A DNA stretch of 64,000 nt. Source: Ectopseudomonas guguanensis (GTDB taxonomy: Bacteria; Pseudomonadota; Gammaproteobacteria; Pseudomonadales; Pseudomonadaceae). The translations under genes and the position numbers were made by a program. The notes beneath the pieces are model-generated. The model was not told the DNA's origin. It made no database searches and saw only the letters and a list, made by a program, of their open reading frames with translations. Numbering within the stretch: position 1 is the stretch's first letter; each line of letters starts with the position of its first letter. Where the stretch lies: positions 1 to 64,000 of the forward strand of contig NZ_FNJJ01000006.1 in assembly GCF_900104265.1 (NCBI RefSeq). The letters are read 5' to 3'. Positions 9,734 through 19,572 of this stretch are shown here, piece after piece.

Positions 9734-10798
9734 TTACTTGAGCACCCCGAGCAGCTTCCACAATCGCCTGGATTCGGCGTCGGCGCTGATCAACTCATCC
9801 AGCAGTTCGCCAAGGGGCTGGTTACCCCACTCCACCGCCCGGCGAATGACATATGGCACCGGGCTATGCGGCTCGGTTCTAGCCAGGTAGTCAGCGATCA
9901 GCGCAAGCTGGCGGTAAGCCTGCTCACGATTGCTGGGCATACCGGCCAGAGGCAGCGCAGGCGCGCAAGCCTCGTCAGGCTGACCGTCTCTCAGGGTATC
10001 GTGCTCGGGGTCAGGTGGAGAGATGTGTTCTGACATCGGGACGAACTCCTCGATCTGCGCAAGTAGGCTGGTCAGTGTCTGGCGCAGGGCAGCAAAGCTG
10101 GGGGCGGACTCAGCCAGCCAGCCGTCGCTCCAGCTTTCCAAGCGTTCAAGAGCCGCAAGCGCAGCCTGCAGGCCAAGAACAGTGGTGCGCAAATGCCCTT
10201 CGGGCGCCTGCCTCAGCTTTTCATGCAGCTTGCGATATTCCAACCGGGCCGCTTCTGCCGCCACCTTGTCCTGCTTGCTGTCACTCATTTGAACCTGACG
10301 CTGCTGCAACTGCAGCCAGTCGTGCAGGCTTAGGTGCATGAACTCCTGCGCATCGATGTCAAAGAGCGGCGTCTGGGTCAGGAGGGTGATGCTGTATTGA
10401 CGAACCATCCACTCCAGCGGAAACACACGCCAGCTGCGATCGCCCTCCTCGGGCTGAGGATGCAGGGTATCCGGATAGCGTTCACACAACCCCGCCAGCA
10501 ACTGCAGCGCCGACGCAGCCCCAGTCACCCCGTGGCGACGTATCCAGGCTTCGCCCAACCAAACGGCGATCATCAGGTCCTTGCTGCGCTCACGCAGCAG
10601 ATCGCCAGCCAAGTGCTCCAGCGCGGCCCAGTCACCGCGCTTGAGATCACTCTGCCAGACACCGGCCGGTAAACTCGCATCATCCTCTCGACGCAGTTCT
10701 CGCAGGCGATCCCAGACACCCTCGTAACGCAGGCTGGGGCCGCAAGGGGCATCGCCCGGCACAGGTTCAAGATAGGGCTCGATCGAAATGTACGTCAC
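9734..10798 (-). CDS. tssA: T6SS assembly protein TssA
   Basis: TssA organises the T6SS baseplate and sheath end during assembly. The 354-residue protein has the N-terminal ImpA domain (YLEPVPGDAPCGPSLRYEG; the central LKRGDWAALEHLAGDLL and DLMIAVWLGEAWIR; TLHPQPEE). It has a shorter C terminus than the large TssA classes. The start is GTG (10796-10798), overlapping the tssM stop by 4 bases, so it is coupled to tssM as the last gene of tssJ-K-L-M-A. A 126-bp gap separates it from recC. Confidence 0.93.
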   Translation of the reverse strand: MTYISIEPYLEPVPGDAPCGPSLRYEGVWDRLRELRREDDASLPAGVWQSDLKRGDWAALEHLAGDLLRERSKDLMIAVWLGEAWIRRHGVTGAASALQLLAGLCERYPDTLHPQPEEGDRSWRVFPLEWMVRQYSITLLTQTPLFDIDAQEFMHLSLHDWLQLQQRQVQMSDSKQDKVAAEAARLEYRKLHEKLRQAPEGHLRTTVLGLQAALAALERLESWSDGWLAESAPSFAALRQTLTSLLAQIEEFVPMSEHISPPDPEHDTLRDGQPDEACAPALPLAGMPSNREQAYRQLALIADYLARTEPHSPVPYVIRRAVEWGNQPLGELLDELISADAESRRLWKLLGVLK

Positions 10799-13700
10799 GG
10801 CGTGGCAACTCCGCCTTGCAAGGCCTGCAGCTGAAAGCTGGAAAACGGCGACCCGGGCGCGACCACGGGCAGGGGCTGGATCGACAAGGGCAGCTTGCTG
10901 CCCTGACCAAGCAGTGACAGGCGCATGAACATTTGCGCCTGCGCGCCGGCATCAGGCGCCCCCCGCACCGGGACCTGCAAGGTCAGGGGAAAGTCCGTGT
11001 AGTCCATGTTCGGCAACCGTTGGGGCACCACATGCGAGCGCATCATGCGCAACAAAGCCCAGGGGCCACGATACTCCCATCCGGCTTCGAGACCATTCAC
11101 GGCCATACTGGGTTGCAGAGGATCAATGACCGGACGCTGGCTGCTGTCACGTGCCCAGCGCAACACCAGCTGTAGCGGATCACCAACGCTCCAGCGCAGG
11201 CGCTCGCCGGATTCGCCGGGATGAGTGATCTGGCGCCCGGCCCCATTCAAGGTCCAGGCGATCACCTGGTCTGCACCCCGCTCGTCTTCACGATCAGTTC
11301 GCCAGCGCACCTCAAGCTCCACGCCGACCGCCCCGGTTTTGTCGCGCACGAACATGGGGCCAAGCCAGCTCCTGGCCTGTTTCATCCGCGAAAGGAAGTC
11401 TTCGGCCGCCAGACGGCTACCAGGGGGCGCCAGAACCAGCCCCTTCTCGGCGACTTCAAGGTGGGTATCGATCAAATCCAGCAAGTGCTTGACGCGAGCA
11501 GGATCAGCATCGCCATTTTCCAGGCTGTACGAAAATGGAAAGCGGCCCGCCAAGTACTGATTGAAATAGTCCGCCAGTGCACTCCAGGCCTGTGCGGCGC
11601 CTTGTACCTGCAACTGGCTACAACGCCTGTGTACCTGATCGGTGATGTCACGGGTATATCGAGCAAGATCACCGCCACCCTGAGGCAGGCTTGCAGTCGA
11701 CAGCACCTGCAGACAGTTGTCGATATCCAGTTCTACCAGGTCCCTGCTGACCAGTTGCTCGAACAATGCAGGAGCGCTGGTAGGGTTTTGTGTCTTGTAC
11801 TTCTGCATTTCATCCATGATCGAACCAAGCCTCGATACCTTGTCCTGCAGGGACAAGGGCAGGTCTGCCTGCGTCCTCAACCATGTCAGTTCCGGCCTGA
11901 CCCTGTCGATACTGACGCTGATCTGCGCGAACTGCCGAGATAGGGAGGCTTTCAGATCCTGCACGTCAGTGGCCCGAAACAGCTTGAGTCCCAGATTGGG
12001 CTTACCGTCCCACTCGGACACCGGGTAGCGTTCGGTGAACAGTGGCAAGCTGTCGATGTCGGCGAGTACGCCATCGACATCGGCCATGGCGCGCAAGGTC
12101 AATTGGGATTGCAGAGTATTGGCCAGGTCGGCACGCCCGAGGGCTGCCAGGGCCTGAATGATCTCCATGGCCTTTTCGACAGAGACGTTGAACCGGCTCT
12201 CCGAGGAAACCTGGACATAAGATCCGGCGGAAGTGGTCAGCTCCGTCCACATCGCGAGCGCTGCTGCCTGTTCGGCAGCCTTGAGCATGCCTGGACGATA
12301 GGCCGGCGATATCTGCGCCAGTTCCTGAGCCACGAAGCTCTGGTAACTACTCTGGTAAACCAGCGCCCGGGTGATTTGTTGCTCGGTCAAATGAATCACT
12401 GCCCGAGCATCAACCGCGCCATCAGTACGGCGCATTGCGCTGACCGCAAAATCTCGCTTGAGCAGGTCACTGATGCTCCTCGACAGCTTGCTGATGTGCT
12501 CCTGCAGCACCAGTGTGCCGCCAGCCTGCCGCTGTAGCAGATTGTCGCGACTGGCGGCCCCCTCGATCCACTGGCTGTGGAATCCTTTACGCAGCTGCTC
12601 GGCCTCGAGGGTGACGGAGGCTTCGACGGCTGGCCCCAAAAGCCGGCTCTGTTTCACATCATTCATCAGGTCACGGTACCCCGCCACCAACTCCTCGCCA
12701 CTGCCATGGCTCCATGCGGAATTGGTAAGAATGATCAGGTCCTCCAAGTGCCCGACCAGGCTGTTGATTTCCTCGAGCTTGTTCAGCGAGGTATCCCTGC
12801 CATATTCCAGGTCGTTCAGGCTCCTTTTCAGATAGCCGGCGGGCGTAACGAAGTTCCCTGCCAGGAAGTACTGCGCCAGCCAAAACTTCATCAATGTCTG
12901 GAACTGTGCAGATAGATGTTTACGGTTGGGCTCCAGATCCACGGGGCGCAACCCAGGCGCGGCCAGGCTCCTCAAGGTCTGATCGTAAAAGGCTCTGCGA
13001 GGCAGGCTGGAGGGATCGAGATTCAGTCCCAGCGCATCGTTACTGAGTTGAGCCAGTGTTTCGACGAAGCCCTCCTGGCCGGTCAGGGCATCGTTGAGCA
13101 GACGATTTTGTCGCTCGAGGCTCACAACCCCCTCAGCCAGGGTGCGGGCCTTGACGTAGTTTGGCCACTGATCCGGTTGGGCGCTTTCGACATCAGGGCG
13201 CCGCTGCTCATTACGAATATCCAGCAGCGTCTTCAGTTGGTATTCCTGCAACTGCTGCAATGGCAGCAGCGCCTCGCGACGAGCCATGCCACGCAACAGC
13301 AGGTCCATCTGATTATCCAGAGAAGAGCCCCAGGAAGTGGGATAGACCAGGGATGAAAAATGCCAGCGCGGGGTTTGCTGCAGCAGCCGCCAGAACCCCT
13401 GAACGTTGAGCCGGGCTTGCTCTTGGCGACGCTCGGGAGCTCGCAGGTTCACATGGCCGGAATGCACCTCCTGCACCAGGCGGCTCAACTCACGCGCATC
13501 CTGCTGTCTTGCCTGCCATACCCACAGCATGCCCACCAGCCAGCACAGCGCCAGTACCGCAGCGACGCCGCCCACTGTTTTCTGCCAGCGTTGGCGAAGG
13601 CGCAGAACGCGCGGAAGGGCCTGTGCCAATCCCTGCTCGGCCAGCAACCGCTGTCGCCACAACAACTGGGTGAACGCCCCCTGCGTCGAGACCGACTCAC

Positions 13701-14619
13701 CTGGATAGAGCTGCTCACCATTCGACTCTACACGTGCCTGCGAAGCTCCCAGGTAAAGACCGCGCAACCTGGGGGCCTCGCCTTGGGTGTTGCCCTGAAA
13801 AACCGGTTCCAGCAGGTTACGCAGGTTGCCCTTGAGAGCCAGCAACAGATCGGGCAGGCGATACAGATCCTCGGCCAACTCGCCTTTCAAGGCCCCGACC
13901 TCAAGGATGGCTCCCTGCATGCTTTGAACTACGGATTCCAGCGCGTCATCGAGCCAATAACTTTGCCAGCCGGCATCCAGACCATAGGATGATGACCACC
14001 CCAGCAGTCGCGTGCGGCCTTCCTCCGGAAGCGCGGATACCAGTTCCTGAAACCCCGGCATTTCCTCCAGCCCGGTGATCAGGACATACACGGGAAGCCC
14101 AAGGCCAAGGCGTTGAAGCAACTCAGCGAAGCGACGGCGCAGAACGATCACATCGGCTGCACTCTGCGCACCATCCTGCAACTGGCCGAGCGGTATGTTC
14201 CAGATCACGCCATCCAGAGGACGCTGACCCCGTAGCCTCAGCAGCATGCTGAGCAGACGACGCCAGACGAACGTAGAAGCAGTACTGCCGTCGCCAGGAA
14301 GAAATACGCCTTGAGGCACCACCAGCAAGGCGCCATCCTGATCGGCCCACCAGCGACCGAACCACGCCGGACGCCCAACGGGCATGAGCTGCCAATCGAG
14401 GCAAAGCTGGCTGCCCTCCCGCGGATCGCCGAGCAGCATCAGCCAAGGAATCTGATAGCGCGACTCGATGCCCTGCTCGTGCTCCATCCTGCGTACTGCG
14501 GCATAGAAGGTGCGGATCGCCATGCCAGATTGCGTACGCAACCACCAGAACAAGGCAGCCAGGGCGATGACCAGCAGGATGATGCCGACCACGCCGAGAA
14601 TGATCGCGAGTGGGCTCAT
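10795..14619 (-). CDS. tssM: T6SS membrane complex protein TssM (IcmF)
   Basis: TssM is the inner-membrane core of the T6SS envelope complex and spans to the TssJ lipoprotein. The chosen ATG at 14617-14619 gives 1274 aa starting MSPLAIILGVVGI, a transmembrane segment at once. It overlaps the tssL stop (ATGA). A further TM lies near residue 400 (VAAVLALCWLVGMLWVW), followed by a long periplasmic region. Where many TssM proteins carry a Walker A (GPPGSGKT) this one reads GDPREGSQ (residues 64-71), so nucleotide binding is probably lost. A frame extending 110 codons upstream runs through tssL and is rejected. Confidence 0.94.
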   Translation of the reverse strand: MSPLAIILGVVGIILLVIALAALFWWLRTQSGMAIRTFYAAVRRMEHEQGIESRYQIPWLMLLGDPREGSQLCLDWQLMPVGRPAWFGRWWADQDGALLVVPQGVFLPGDGSTASTFVWRRLLSMLLRLRGQRPLDGVIWNIPLGQLQDGAQSAADVIVLRRRFAELLQRLGLGLPVYVLITGLEEMPGFQELVSALPEEGRTRLLGWSSSYGLDAGWQSYWLDDALESVVQSMQGAILEVGALKGELAEDLYRLPDLLLALKGNLRNLLEPVFQGNTQGEAPRLRGLYLGASQARVESNGEQLYPGESVSTQGAFTQLLWRQRLLAEQGLAQALPRVLRLRQRWQKTVGGVAAVLALCWLVGMLWVWQARQQDARELSRLVQEVHSGHVNLRAPERRQEQARLNVQGFWRLLQQTPRWHFSSLVYPTSWGSSLDNQMDLLLRGMARREALLPLQQLQEYQLKTLLDIRNEQRRPDVESAQPDQWPNYVKARTLAEGVVSLERQNRLLNDALTGQEGFVETLAQLSNDALGLNLDPSSLPRRAFYDQTLRSLAAPGLRPVDLEPNRKHLSAQFQTLMKFWLAQYFLAGNFVTPAGYLKRSLNDLEYGRDTSLNKLEEINSLVGHLEDLIILTNSAWSHGSGEELVAGYRDLMNDVKQSRLLGPAVEASVTLEAEQLRKGFHSQWIEGAASRDNLLQRQAGGTLVLQEHISKLSRSISDLLKRDFAVSAMRRTDGAVDARAVIHLTEQQITRALVYQSSYQSFVAQELAQISPAYRPGMLKAAEQAAALAMWTELTTSAGSYVQVSSESRFNVSVEKAMEIIQALAALGRADLANTLQSQLTLRAMADVDGVLADIDSLPLFTERYPVSEWDGKPNLGLKLFRATDVQDLKASLSRQFAQISVSIDRVRPELTWLRTQADLPLSLQDKVSRLGSIMDEMQKYKTQNPTSAPALFEQLVSRDLVELDIDNCLQVLSTASLPQGGGDLARYTRDITDQVHRRCSQLQVQGAAQAWSALADYFNQYLAGRFPFSYSLENGDADPARVKHLLDLIDTHLEVAEKGLVLAPPGSRLAAEDFLSRMKQARSWLGPMFVRDKTGAVGVELEVRWRTDREDERGADQVIAWTLNGAGRQITHPGESGERLRWSVGDPLQLVLRWARDSSQRPVIDPLQPSMAVNGLEAGWEYRGPWALLRMMRSHVVPQRLPNMDYTDFPLTLQVPVRGAPDAGAQAQMFMRLSLLGQGSKLPLSIQPLPVVAPGSPFSSFQLQALQGGVATP

Positions 14620-15386
14620 TCTGCCGGGCTCCCGCCGTCGTCCAGAGTGATCAGGTGCTGCAGCGAAGTCAGCTCCGACTGAATGTCGCTCCACATCCAG
14701 TGCCCGATCACGCTCAGGACCACCAGCAAGCCGCAAATCGCCAGTCCCAGGCGCATGCCGTCGGGTAGCACTCGCCTCATGGGCAGGCGCAAGGGCGCCG
14801 CACGGCTGGGCCGAGACAGGCTGCTCATCACCCCGTTCAACGCCGGCTCGCGTCGCCAGGCGAAAGTAAAAAGTGCATGCCGCCAGCGTGCATGCAGTGC
14901 ACGACCACGGTCGCTGCGCAGGCCGCCATAGAAGCCCAGGATCAGGCACTGGAGGTAGACGTTGGCCAGATCGCGGGAAGCCGGATCTCGCTCCTTGAGC
15001 AGCTTGTGGATGGCGCGCGGCAACCGCTCACCCGCATTACGCGAACCGTAAAGGCGGGTTTCCAGCGGACGTGGCTGCCAGGCAGTACGGCCTGGCCAAT
15101 CATCGAACAACAGGCGCTCGTCAACCAGGGCGACGAATGCATAGACCATGGCCTTGACCTGGCTCGAGGAGGACGCCCCTACGCGGACGAATGCACTGCG
15201 CCATAGACGACGGACCACGAGGGTCGTGACCTCGGCCATGCGCTCGATCTGTTCATTGCCAGGGTTGTTCAAGCCAGCCATGCCATCCCAGGCATCCCGC
15301 CATTCGATCCAGGCCTCTCGAAAGGCCTGGCTAAGAGGCGCCTCTCCGAACTCTGGGGGATAAAGCGAAACGCTCCTTTCCGACAT
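14616..15386 (-). CDS. tssL: T6SS membrane complex protein TssL (DotU/IcmH)
   Basis: TssL binds TssM in the inner membrane and contacts the baseplate through its cytoplasmic domain. The 256-residue protein has the DotU core (VYAFVALVDERLLFDDWPGR; LYGSRNAGERLPRAI; LILGFYGGLR) and one C-terminal transmembrane helix (LGLAICGLLVVLSVIGHWMW). It ends shortly after, so it is the plain form without an OmpA-type peptidoglycan-binding domain. It lies 30 bp downstream of tssK and overlaps tssM by 4 bp. Confidence 0.95.
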   Translation of the reverse strand: MSERSVSLYPPEFGEAPLSQAFREAWIEWRDAWDGMAGLNNPGNEQIERMAEVTTLVVRRLWRSAFVRVGASSSSQVKAMVYAFVALVDERLLFDDWPGRTAWQPRPLETRLYGSRNAGERLPRAIHKLLKERDPASRDLANVYLQCLILGFYGGLRSDRGRALHARWRHALFTFAWRREPALNGVMSSLSRPSRAAPLRLPMRRVLPDGMRLGLAICGLLVVLSVIGHWMWSDIQSELTSLQHLITLDDGGSPAE

Positions 15387-15416
15387 CGATGCATCCTTGG
15401 CTGGTGAAGGCTGACT

Positions 15417-16742
15417 TCAGTGGCTATCGGTCGTGAATAGAAGAACTTGCCAGGGACTTGGACTCGCTCTTTGCGAAGTGACGGTCAGGCAAAACGGCTG
15501 TTCGGGATCGAACCAATCACCTGAAGCCTGGATCAGGAAGAGGTGCGTTTCCTCCCCCACACCGTAGGCAGCTCGCTCGTTGCGGCTCATGGGCTGGTGG
15601 GGCAGACCGCTCATGCGTTGCTGTACGAGCCTACTCACGTGTTGCCGGGAGGCGATCACGACCTGCCCCAGCCATGCCTGAGCGGCTTCCTGGCCGGTGC
15701 CTGCGGGCATGCGCAGCCCCACCACAAGACGCTGGCGACGAGCCTGGGTATCCGGCAAATCAATGAAAAAGCCTTGTTCGGACTGCTCGAACACCAGGCA
15801 ACGGTAACCGACGCGAATACTGTCCAGATTCCGATGGAGCCACTCGATTAGTTCGTCAAAGCCTCGCTTGAGATCGAGAAAATCAAGAGGTGCGAAAGCA
15901 GGCACACCGTTCAATGGATCTAACGCACTCCAAGCTCCCGCCAGCCCGGCCATCAAGCCATGCAGATGGGCCGGCGTAGCCACTCGGCTGTTCAAGGCGA
16001 CTTCAACTTCGGGAAGACGGGCCCACAACGCCGTCAACTGACGCCTGAGTTCCTGCACATCATCGCGATTACCCGCCTGCTCTGCCTGGCGCAACCGTCC
16101 GGCAAGGAACATGCACTTTTCCCGCCCCCGCGCGCACAGCGCAGAGATCATCTGCCCCAGATCCGACTCCGGCAGAATCAGCCCCATCGGCGGCACGTAG
16201 GGTTGCCTGACGAAGCCGCCACCCTCCCTGGAGATCCGCAACAGGGGCAGACAAATCGAATCAGCCCTGTCGCCATCAGCCACCAGACGCAAATTGGGAC
16301 GCCAGACGACGATCGGCTCGGGATGCTCGCCGCTGGCCAGATCGGGGATGGCCTCCGCGAGATGTGACTGCAATCGTCCATTGAGCGGCAGTACCTGGCC
16401 GCTGCGACCAAGGGGGTTGACTGCCAGATGAACAGTGACGCAGGCATTGGTCGAAGCCGCTACTGCAGGACCGGCATCGAACTCCAAAGCCTTGCCGCTC
16501 CCCGGTTGCACGCTCACGGGCAAGCCATCTGGCAGGATCGCCTCAAGCGAACGAATACGTACCAGGCCGGTACTGAGTGCGGCTGGGTCGACCTCCAACT
16601 CGGTCACTCCCCAAAACCAGGGATTGCTGGCCCCGGCATAGAGCGCGGCGACGACCTCGGCACGTATTCCTTGCAGTTGAAAATGCTGAGGCAACAGTTG
16701 CATGCCTTCGTGCCAGCAGACTGCATCCGGCAACACCTTCAT
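15417..16742 (-). CDS. tssK: T6SS baseplate protein TssK
   Basis: TssK forms trimers that link the baseplate wedge to the TssJLM membrane complex. The protein starts with the family-typical MKVLPDAVCWHEGMQLLPQHFQLQ. It is 441 aa from the ATG at 16740-16742, which has an AAGGGGAG site 5 nt upstream. A start six codons earlier (16760) has no ribosome-binding site. It follows tssJ by 53 bp and precedes tssL by 30 bp. Confidence 0.95.
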   Translation of the reverse strand: MKVLPDAVCWHEGMQLLPQHFQLQGIRAEVVAALYAGASNPWFWGVTELEVDPAALSTGLVRIRSLEAILPDGLPVSVQPGSGKALEFDAGPAVAASTNACVTVHLAVNPLGRSGQVLPLNGRLQSHLAEAIPDLASGEHPEPIVVWRPNLRLVADGDRADSICLPLLRISREGGGFVRQPYVPPMGLILPESDLGQMISALCARGREKCMFLAGRLRQAEQAGNRDDVQELRRQLTALWARLPEVEVALNSRVATPAHLHGLMAGLAGAWSALDPLNGVPAFAPLDFLDLKRGFDELIEWLHRNLDSIRVGYRCLVFEQSEQGFFIDLPDTQARRQRLVVGLRMPAGTGQEAAQAWLGQVVIASRQHVSRLVQQRMSGLPHQPMSRNERAAYGVGEETHLFLIQASGDWFDPEQPFCLTVTSQRASPSPWQVLLFTTDSH

Positions 16743-16795
16743 ACGACTCCCCTTCGACATCCGCTGTTTGGCATGCGAGCTGCGTACGCCACTGG

Positions 16796-17266
16796 CTAGG
16801 GGTCCCGATCTGTCAGCAGACGCATTTCCCTGCTATCGAAACGTAGCCACACACGGCCTGACTCGATCAGGCGCAAGCGGTGCGCACCAAGAGTGTTATA
16901 GCCGGCGAATACCAAAAGTCCAGCGGCCTGGTCACCCGAAAAAGGGAAGTCTGGAACGTCGCGAAATTGTCCGGGCACGAGCTCCAGACTCCATACCGAA
17001 AACGACTCCCGATAGTCGCGGCGGTACTGCTCTCGCTCGGCGAACCACTGTTTGGCGGGGATATCGGACAGCAGTTTGAGCAGCTCCGCATCGCGCACTG
17101 CGACGAAGTCCACAGCAATGGGCGTATCGTCATTGGCGCGCTCCGCCACGTCCAGAGTCAGGCTGTCCAATCCGATCCTTTCACCGCGAAAGGAGCACCC
17201 GGCCAGTAAGGAAATCAAGACCAGCAGCAGGCAAGAAAAACAGGAAATCGCACGTCCCTGTGTCAT
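16796..17266 (-). CDS. tssJ: T6SS outer-membrane lipoprotein TssJ
   Basis: TssJ is the outer-membrane lipoprotein that anchors TssM. The 156-residue protein has a lipoprotein signal peptide with lipobox LLAGC (Cys about residue 24). The first mature residue is Ser, consistent with outer-membrane sorting. The mature part is a beta-sandwich-sized domain containing VDFVAVRDAELLKLLSDIPAKQWF. It is the first gene of the leftward operon, and its promoter must lie in 17267-17474, shared back to back with tssB. Confidence 0.92.
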   Translation of the reverse strand: MTQGRAISCFSCLLLVLISLLAGCSFRGERIGLDSLTLDVAERANDDTPIAVDFVAVRDAELLKLLSDIPAKQWFAEREQYRRDYRESFSVWSLELVPGQFRDVPDFPFSGDQAAGLLVFAGYNTLGAHRLRLIESGRVWLRFDSREMRLLTDRDP

Positions 17267-17474
17267 GAAGATTTCACCTTGAATTTTGCATTTGCAAATT
17301 TATAGACCTGATCTAGCGTCTATGAAAGTTCGTCTTCGTGACGGATCTGGATGGATCGTCAAGAACGGTTCGGGTGTGTGCCGCCCCTTCTTGATCACGG
17401 TCCAGCAAGGGAGTGCGAGCATAGGATCCTTCCGCTGCATTGCGCTCCAGGTACTGCCCCGGAGCCCAACCAAC
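17267..17474. promoter_or_regulatory. Divergent promoter region between tssJ and tssB
   Basis: This 208-bp gap must hold the promoters of both halves of the T6SS locus. It contains an A/T-rich inverted repeat TTTGCA-TT-TGCAAA (17285-17298) next to tssJ and a TATAAA on the minus strand (17299-17304) that could be a -10. I see no convincing sigma-54 -24/-12 element. An open frame from 17286 into tssB exists but does not look coding. Confidence 0.5.
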
Positions 17475-18032
17475 ATGGCTGAGAGCACGCAACACAAGCT
17501 GGACCGAATCCGTCCTCCACGAGTCCAGATCACCTACGACGTCGAGATCGGCAATGCCATCGAGAAGAAGGAGCTGCCCCTGGTGGTCGGCATCCTCGCC
17601 GACCTCTCCGGCAAGCCCGAAACGCCCCTGCCCAAGCTGATCGAACGTCGTTTCACCGAGATCGACCGCGACAATTTCAACGAGGTGCTCGCCTCCATCG
17701 AGCCGCGTAGCACCCTGCAGGTGGAGAACACCATCAGCGGCGACGGCAGCAAGCTCAACGTCGAGCTGCGCTTCCGCCACTTCGAGGACTTCGACCCGGT
17801 CAACATCGTCAAGCAGATCACCCCACTGCGCCGCCTCTACGAGGCCCGCCAGCGCTTGCGCGACCTGCTCACCAAGCTCGACGGCAACGACGACCTCGAC
17901 AAGCTGCTGCAGGAAGTGGTGAGCAACACCGAAGGCCTGCAGGAGATCAAGTCCGCACGCCCTGAAGACGAGGCCCCGGCTGCCGAAGGCGCCGCCGCGT
18001 CCGATGACGAAGCACCGGCCGAGCCGGCCTGA
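17475..18032 (+). CDS. tssB: T6SS contractile sheath small subunit TssB
   Basis: TssB pairs with TssC to form the contractile tail sheath. The protein is 185 aa from the ATG at 17475, reading MAESTQHKLDRIRPPRVQITYDVEIG. It contains the family core ELPLVVGILADLSG and LNVELRFRHFEDFDP, and an acidic, Ala/Pro-rich C-terminal tail. The start is set by a GGAG 10 nt upstream and the conserved N terminus. An in-frame extension upstream to 17286 is unconserved. It is the first gene of the rightward T6SS operon, 28 bp before tssC. Confidence 0.95.
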   Translation: MAESTQHKLDRIRPPRVQITYDVEIGNAIEKKELPLVVGILADLSGKPETPLPKLIERRFTEIDRDNFNEVLASIEPRSTLQVENTISGDGSKLNVELRFRHFEDFDPVNIVKQITPLRRLYEARQRLRDLLTKLDGNDDLDKLLQEVVSNTEGLQEIKSARPEDEAPAAEGAAASDDEAPAEPA

Positions 18033-18060
18033 CCGACCCCGAATTCCCGGAGACAACGCA

Positions 18061-19539
18061 ATGGCAACCGAAGCCGGTGCATCCAGCGAGAGCACGACCC
18101 AGACCCTGACCCTGCTCGACCGCATCATCGCCGAGGGCCGCATGGCCCACGACGAAAGCCAGCAGGACTACGCCCGCGACATGCTCGCGGAATTCGCCAC
18201 CCAGGTCCTCGACGAAGGCATGGCCGTCGACAAGGACACCGTGGCCATGATCAACGACCGCATCAGCCAGATCGACAAGCTGATCAGCGACCAGCTCAAC
18301 GAAGTCCTGCACCACCCCGACCTGCAGAAGCTGGAGGCGTCCTGGCGCGGCCTGCACATGCTGGTGGACCAGACCGAGACCAGCAGCCGCCTGAAGCTGC
18401 GCCTGCTCAACGTCACCCAGAAGGAGCTGCAGAACGATCTGGAGAAGGCGGTCGAGTTCGACCAGAGCGCGCTGTTCAAGAAGATCTACGAAGAGGAATA
18501 TGGCACCTTCGGCGGGCATCCGTTCAGCCTGCTGGTGGGCGACTATGCCTTCGGCCGCCACCCCCAGGACGTGGCCCTGCTGGAGAAACTCTCCAACGTC
18601 GCCGCCGCTGCCCACGCGCCCTTCATCGCCGCCGCCAACCCCAAGCTGTTCGACATGAACAGCTTCACCGAGCTGGCCGTGCCGCGCGATCTGAGCAAGA
18701 TCTTCGAGAGCCTGGAGCTGATCAAATGGCGCAGCTTCCGCGAGAGCGAGGATTCGCGCTACGTCTCCCTGGTGCTGCCGAACTTCCTCCTGCGCCTGCC
18801 CTACGGCCCGGACACCAAGCCGGTGGAAGGCATGAACTACCTCGAGGACGTCAACGGTACCGACCACTCCAAGTACCTTTGGGGCAATGCCGCCTGGCTA
18901 CTGGCTGCCCGCATCACCAGCGCCTTCGCCAAGTACGGCTGGTGCGCGGCGATCCGTGGTGCCGAGGGCGGTGGCGCTGTGGAGGGTCTGCCGGCCCACA
19001 CCTTCCGCACCCTGTCCGGCGACCTGTCGCTGAAGTGCCCGACCGAAGTGGCGATCACCGACCGCCGCGAGAAGGAGCTCAACGACCTCGGCTTCATCTC
19101 CCTCTGCCACAAGAAGAACACCGACATGGCGGTGTTCTTCGGCGGCCAGACCACCAACAAGGCCAAGGTCTACAACACCAACGAAGCCAACGCCAACGCA
19201 CGCATCTCGGCCATGCTGCCTTACGTACTGGCGGCCTCGCGCTTCGCCCACTACCTGAAGGTGATCATGCGCGACAAGGTGGGCAGCTTCATGACCCGCG
19301 ACAACGTGCAGACCTACCTCAACAACTGGATCGCGGACTACGTACTGATCAACGACAACGCGCCCCAGGAGATCAAGGCCCAGTACCCGCTGCGCGAAGC
19401 CCGCGTGGACGTCTCGGAAGTTCCCGGCAAGCCGGGCGTCTACCGCGCCACGGTATTCCTGCGCCCGCACTTTCAGCTGGAGGAGCTGACCGCCTCGATC
19501 CGCCTTGTGGCCAGCCTGCCACCTCCGGCAGCAGCCTGA
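18061..19539 (+). CDS. tssC: T6SS contractile sheath large subunit TssC
   Basis: TssC is the large sheath subunit, polymerising with TssB and recycled by TssH. The 492-residue protein has family stretches WRGLHMLVDQTETS, LVGDYAFGRHPQDVALLEKLS, FMTRDNVQTYLNNWIADYV and AQYPLREARVDVSEVPGKPGVYRA. The ATG at 18061 follows a GGAGA 8 nt upstream. A start at 18004 overlapping tssB is not conserved. Confidence 0.97.
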   Translation: MATEAGASSESTTQTLTLLDRIIAEGRMAHDESQQDYARDMLAEFATQVLDEGMAVDKDTVAMINDRISQIDKLISDQLNEVLHHPDLQKLEASWRGLHMLVDQTETSSRLKLRLLNVTQKELQNDLEKAVEFDQSALFKKIYEEEYGTFGGHPFSLLVGDYAFGRHPQDVALLEKLSNVAAAAHAPFIAAANPKLFDMNSFTELAVPRDLSKIFESLELIKWRSFRESEDSRYVSLVLPNFLLRLPYGPDTKPVEGMNYLEDVNGTDHSKYLWGNAAWLLAARITSAFAKYGWCAAIRGAEGGGAVEGLPAHTFRTLSGDLSLKCPTEVAITDRREKELNDLGFISLCHKKNTDMAVFFGGQTTNKAKVYNTNEANANARISAMLPYVLAASRFAHYLKVIMRDKVGSFMTRDNVQTYLNNWIADYVLINDNAPQEIKAQYPLREARVDVSEVPGKPGVYRATVFLRPHFQLEELTASIRLVASLPPPAAA

Positions 19540-19545
19540 TCCGAC

Positions 19546-19572
19546 GCCCCCGCCGGCCAATCCGGCGGGGGC
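19546..19572 (+). terminator. Strong stem-loop between tssC and hcp
   Basis: GCCCCCGCCGG (19546-19556) and its exact complement (19562-19572) form a perfect 11-bp GC stem with a 5-nt loop in the 81-bp tssC-hcp gap. No T-run follows, so it is unlikely to terminate fully. It could stabilise a processed hcp mRNA or attenuate readthrough, which would raise Hcp output relative to neighbours. The role is inferred. Confidence 0.5.

Noticed and set aside
14620..14949. 110-codon N-terminal extension of tssM
   Set aside because: Lies antiphase within tssL; the internal ATG overlaps the tssL stop and starts with the expected TM helix.
17286..17474. 63-codon N-terminal extension of tssB
   Set aside because: Unconserved sequence covering the divergent promoter; the internal ATG has a site and matches the family start.
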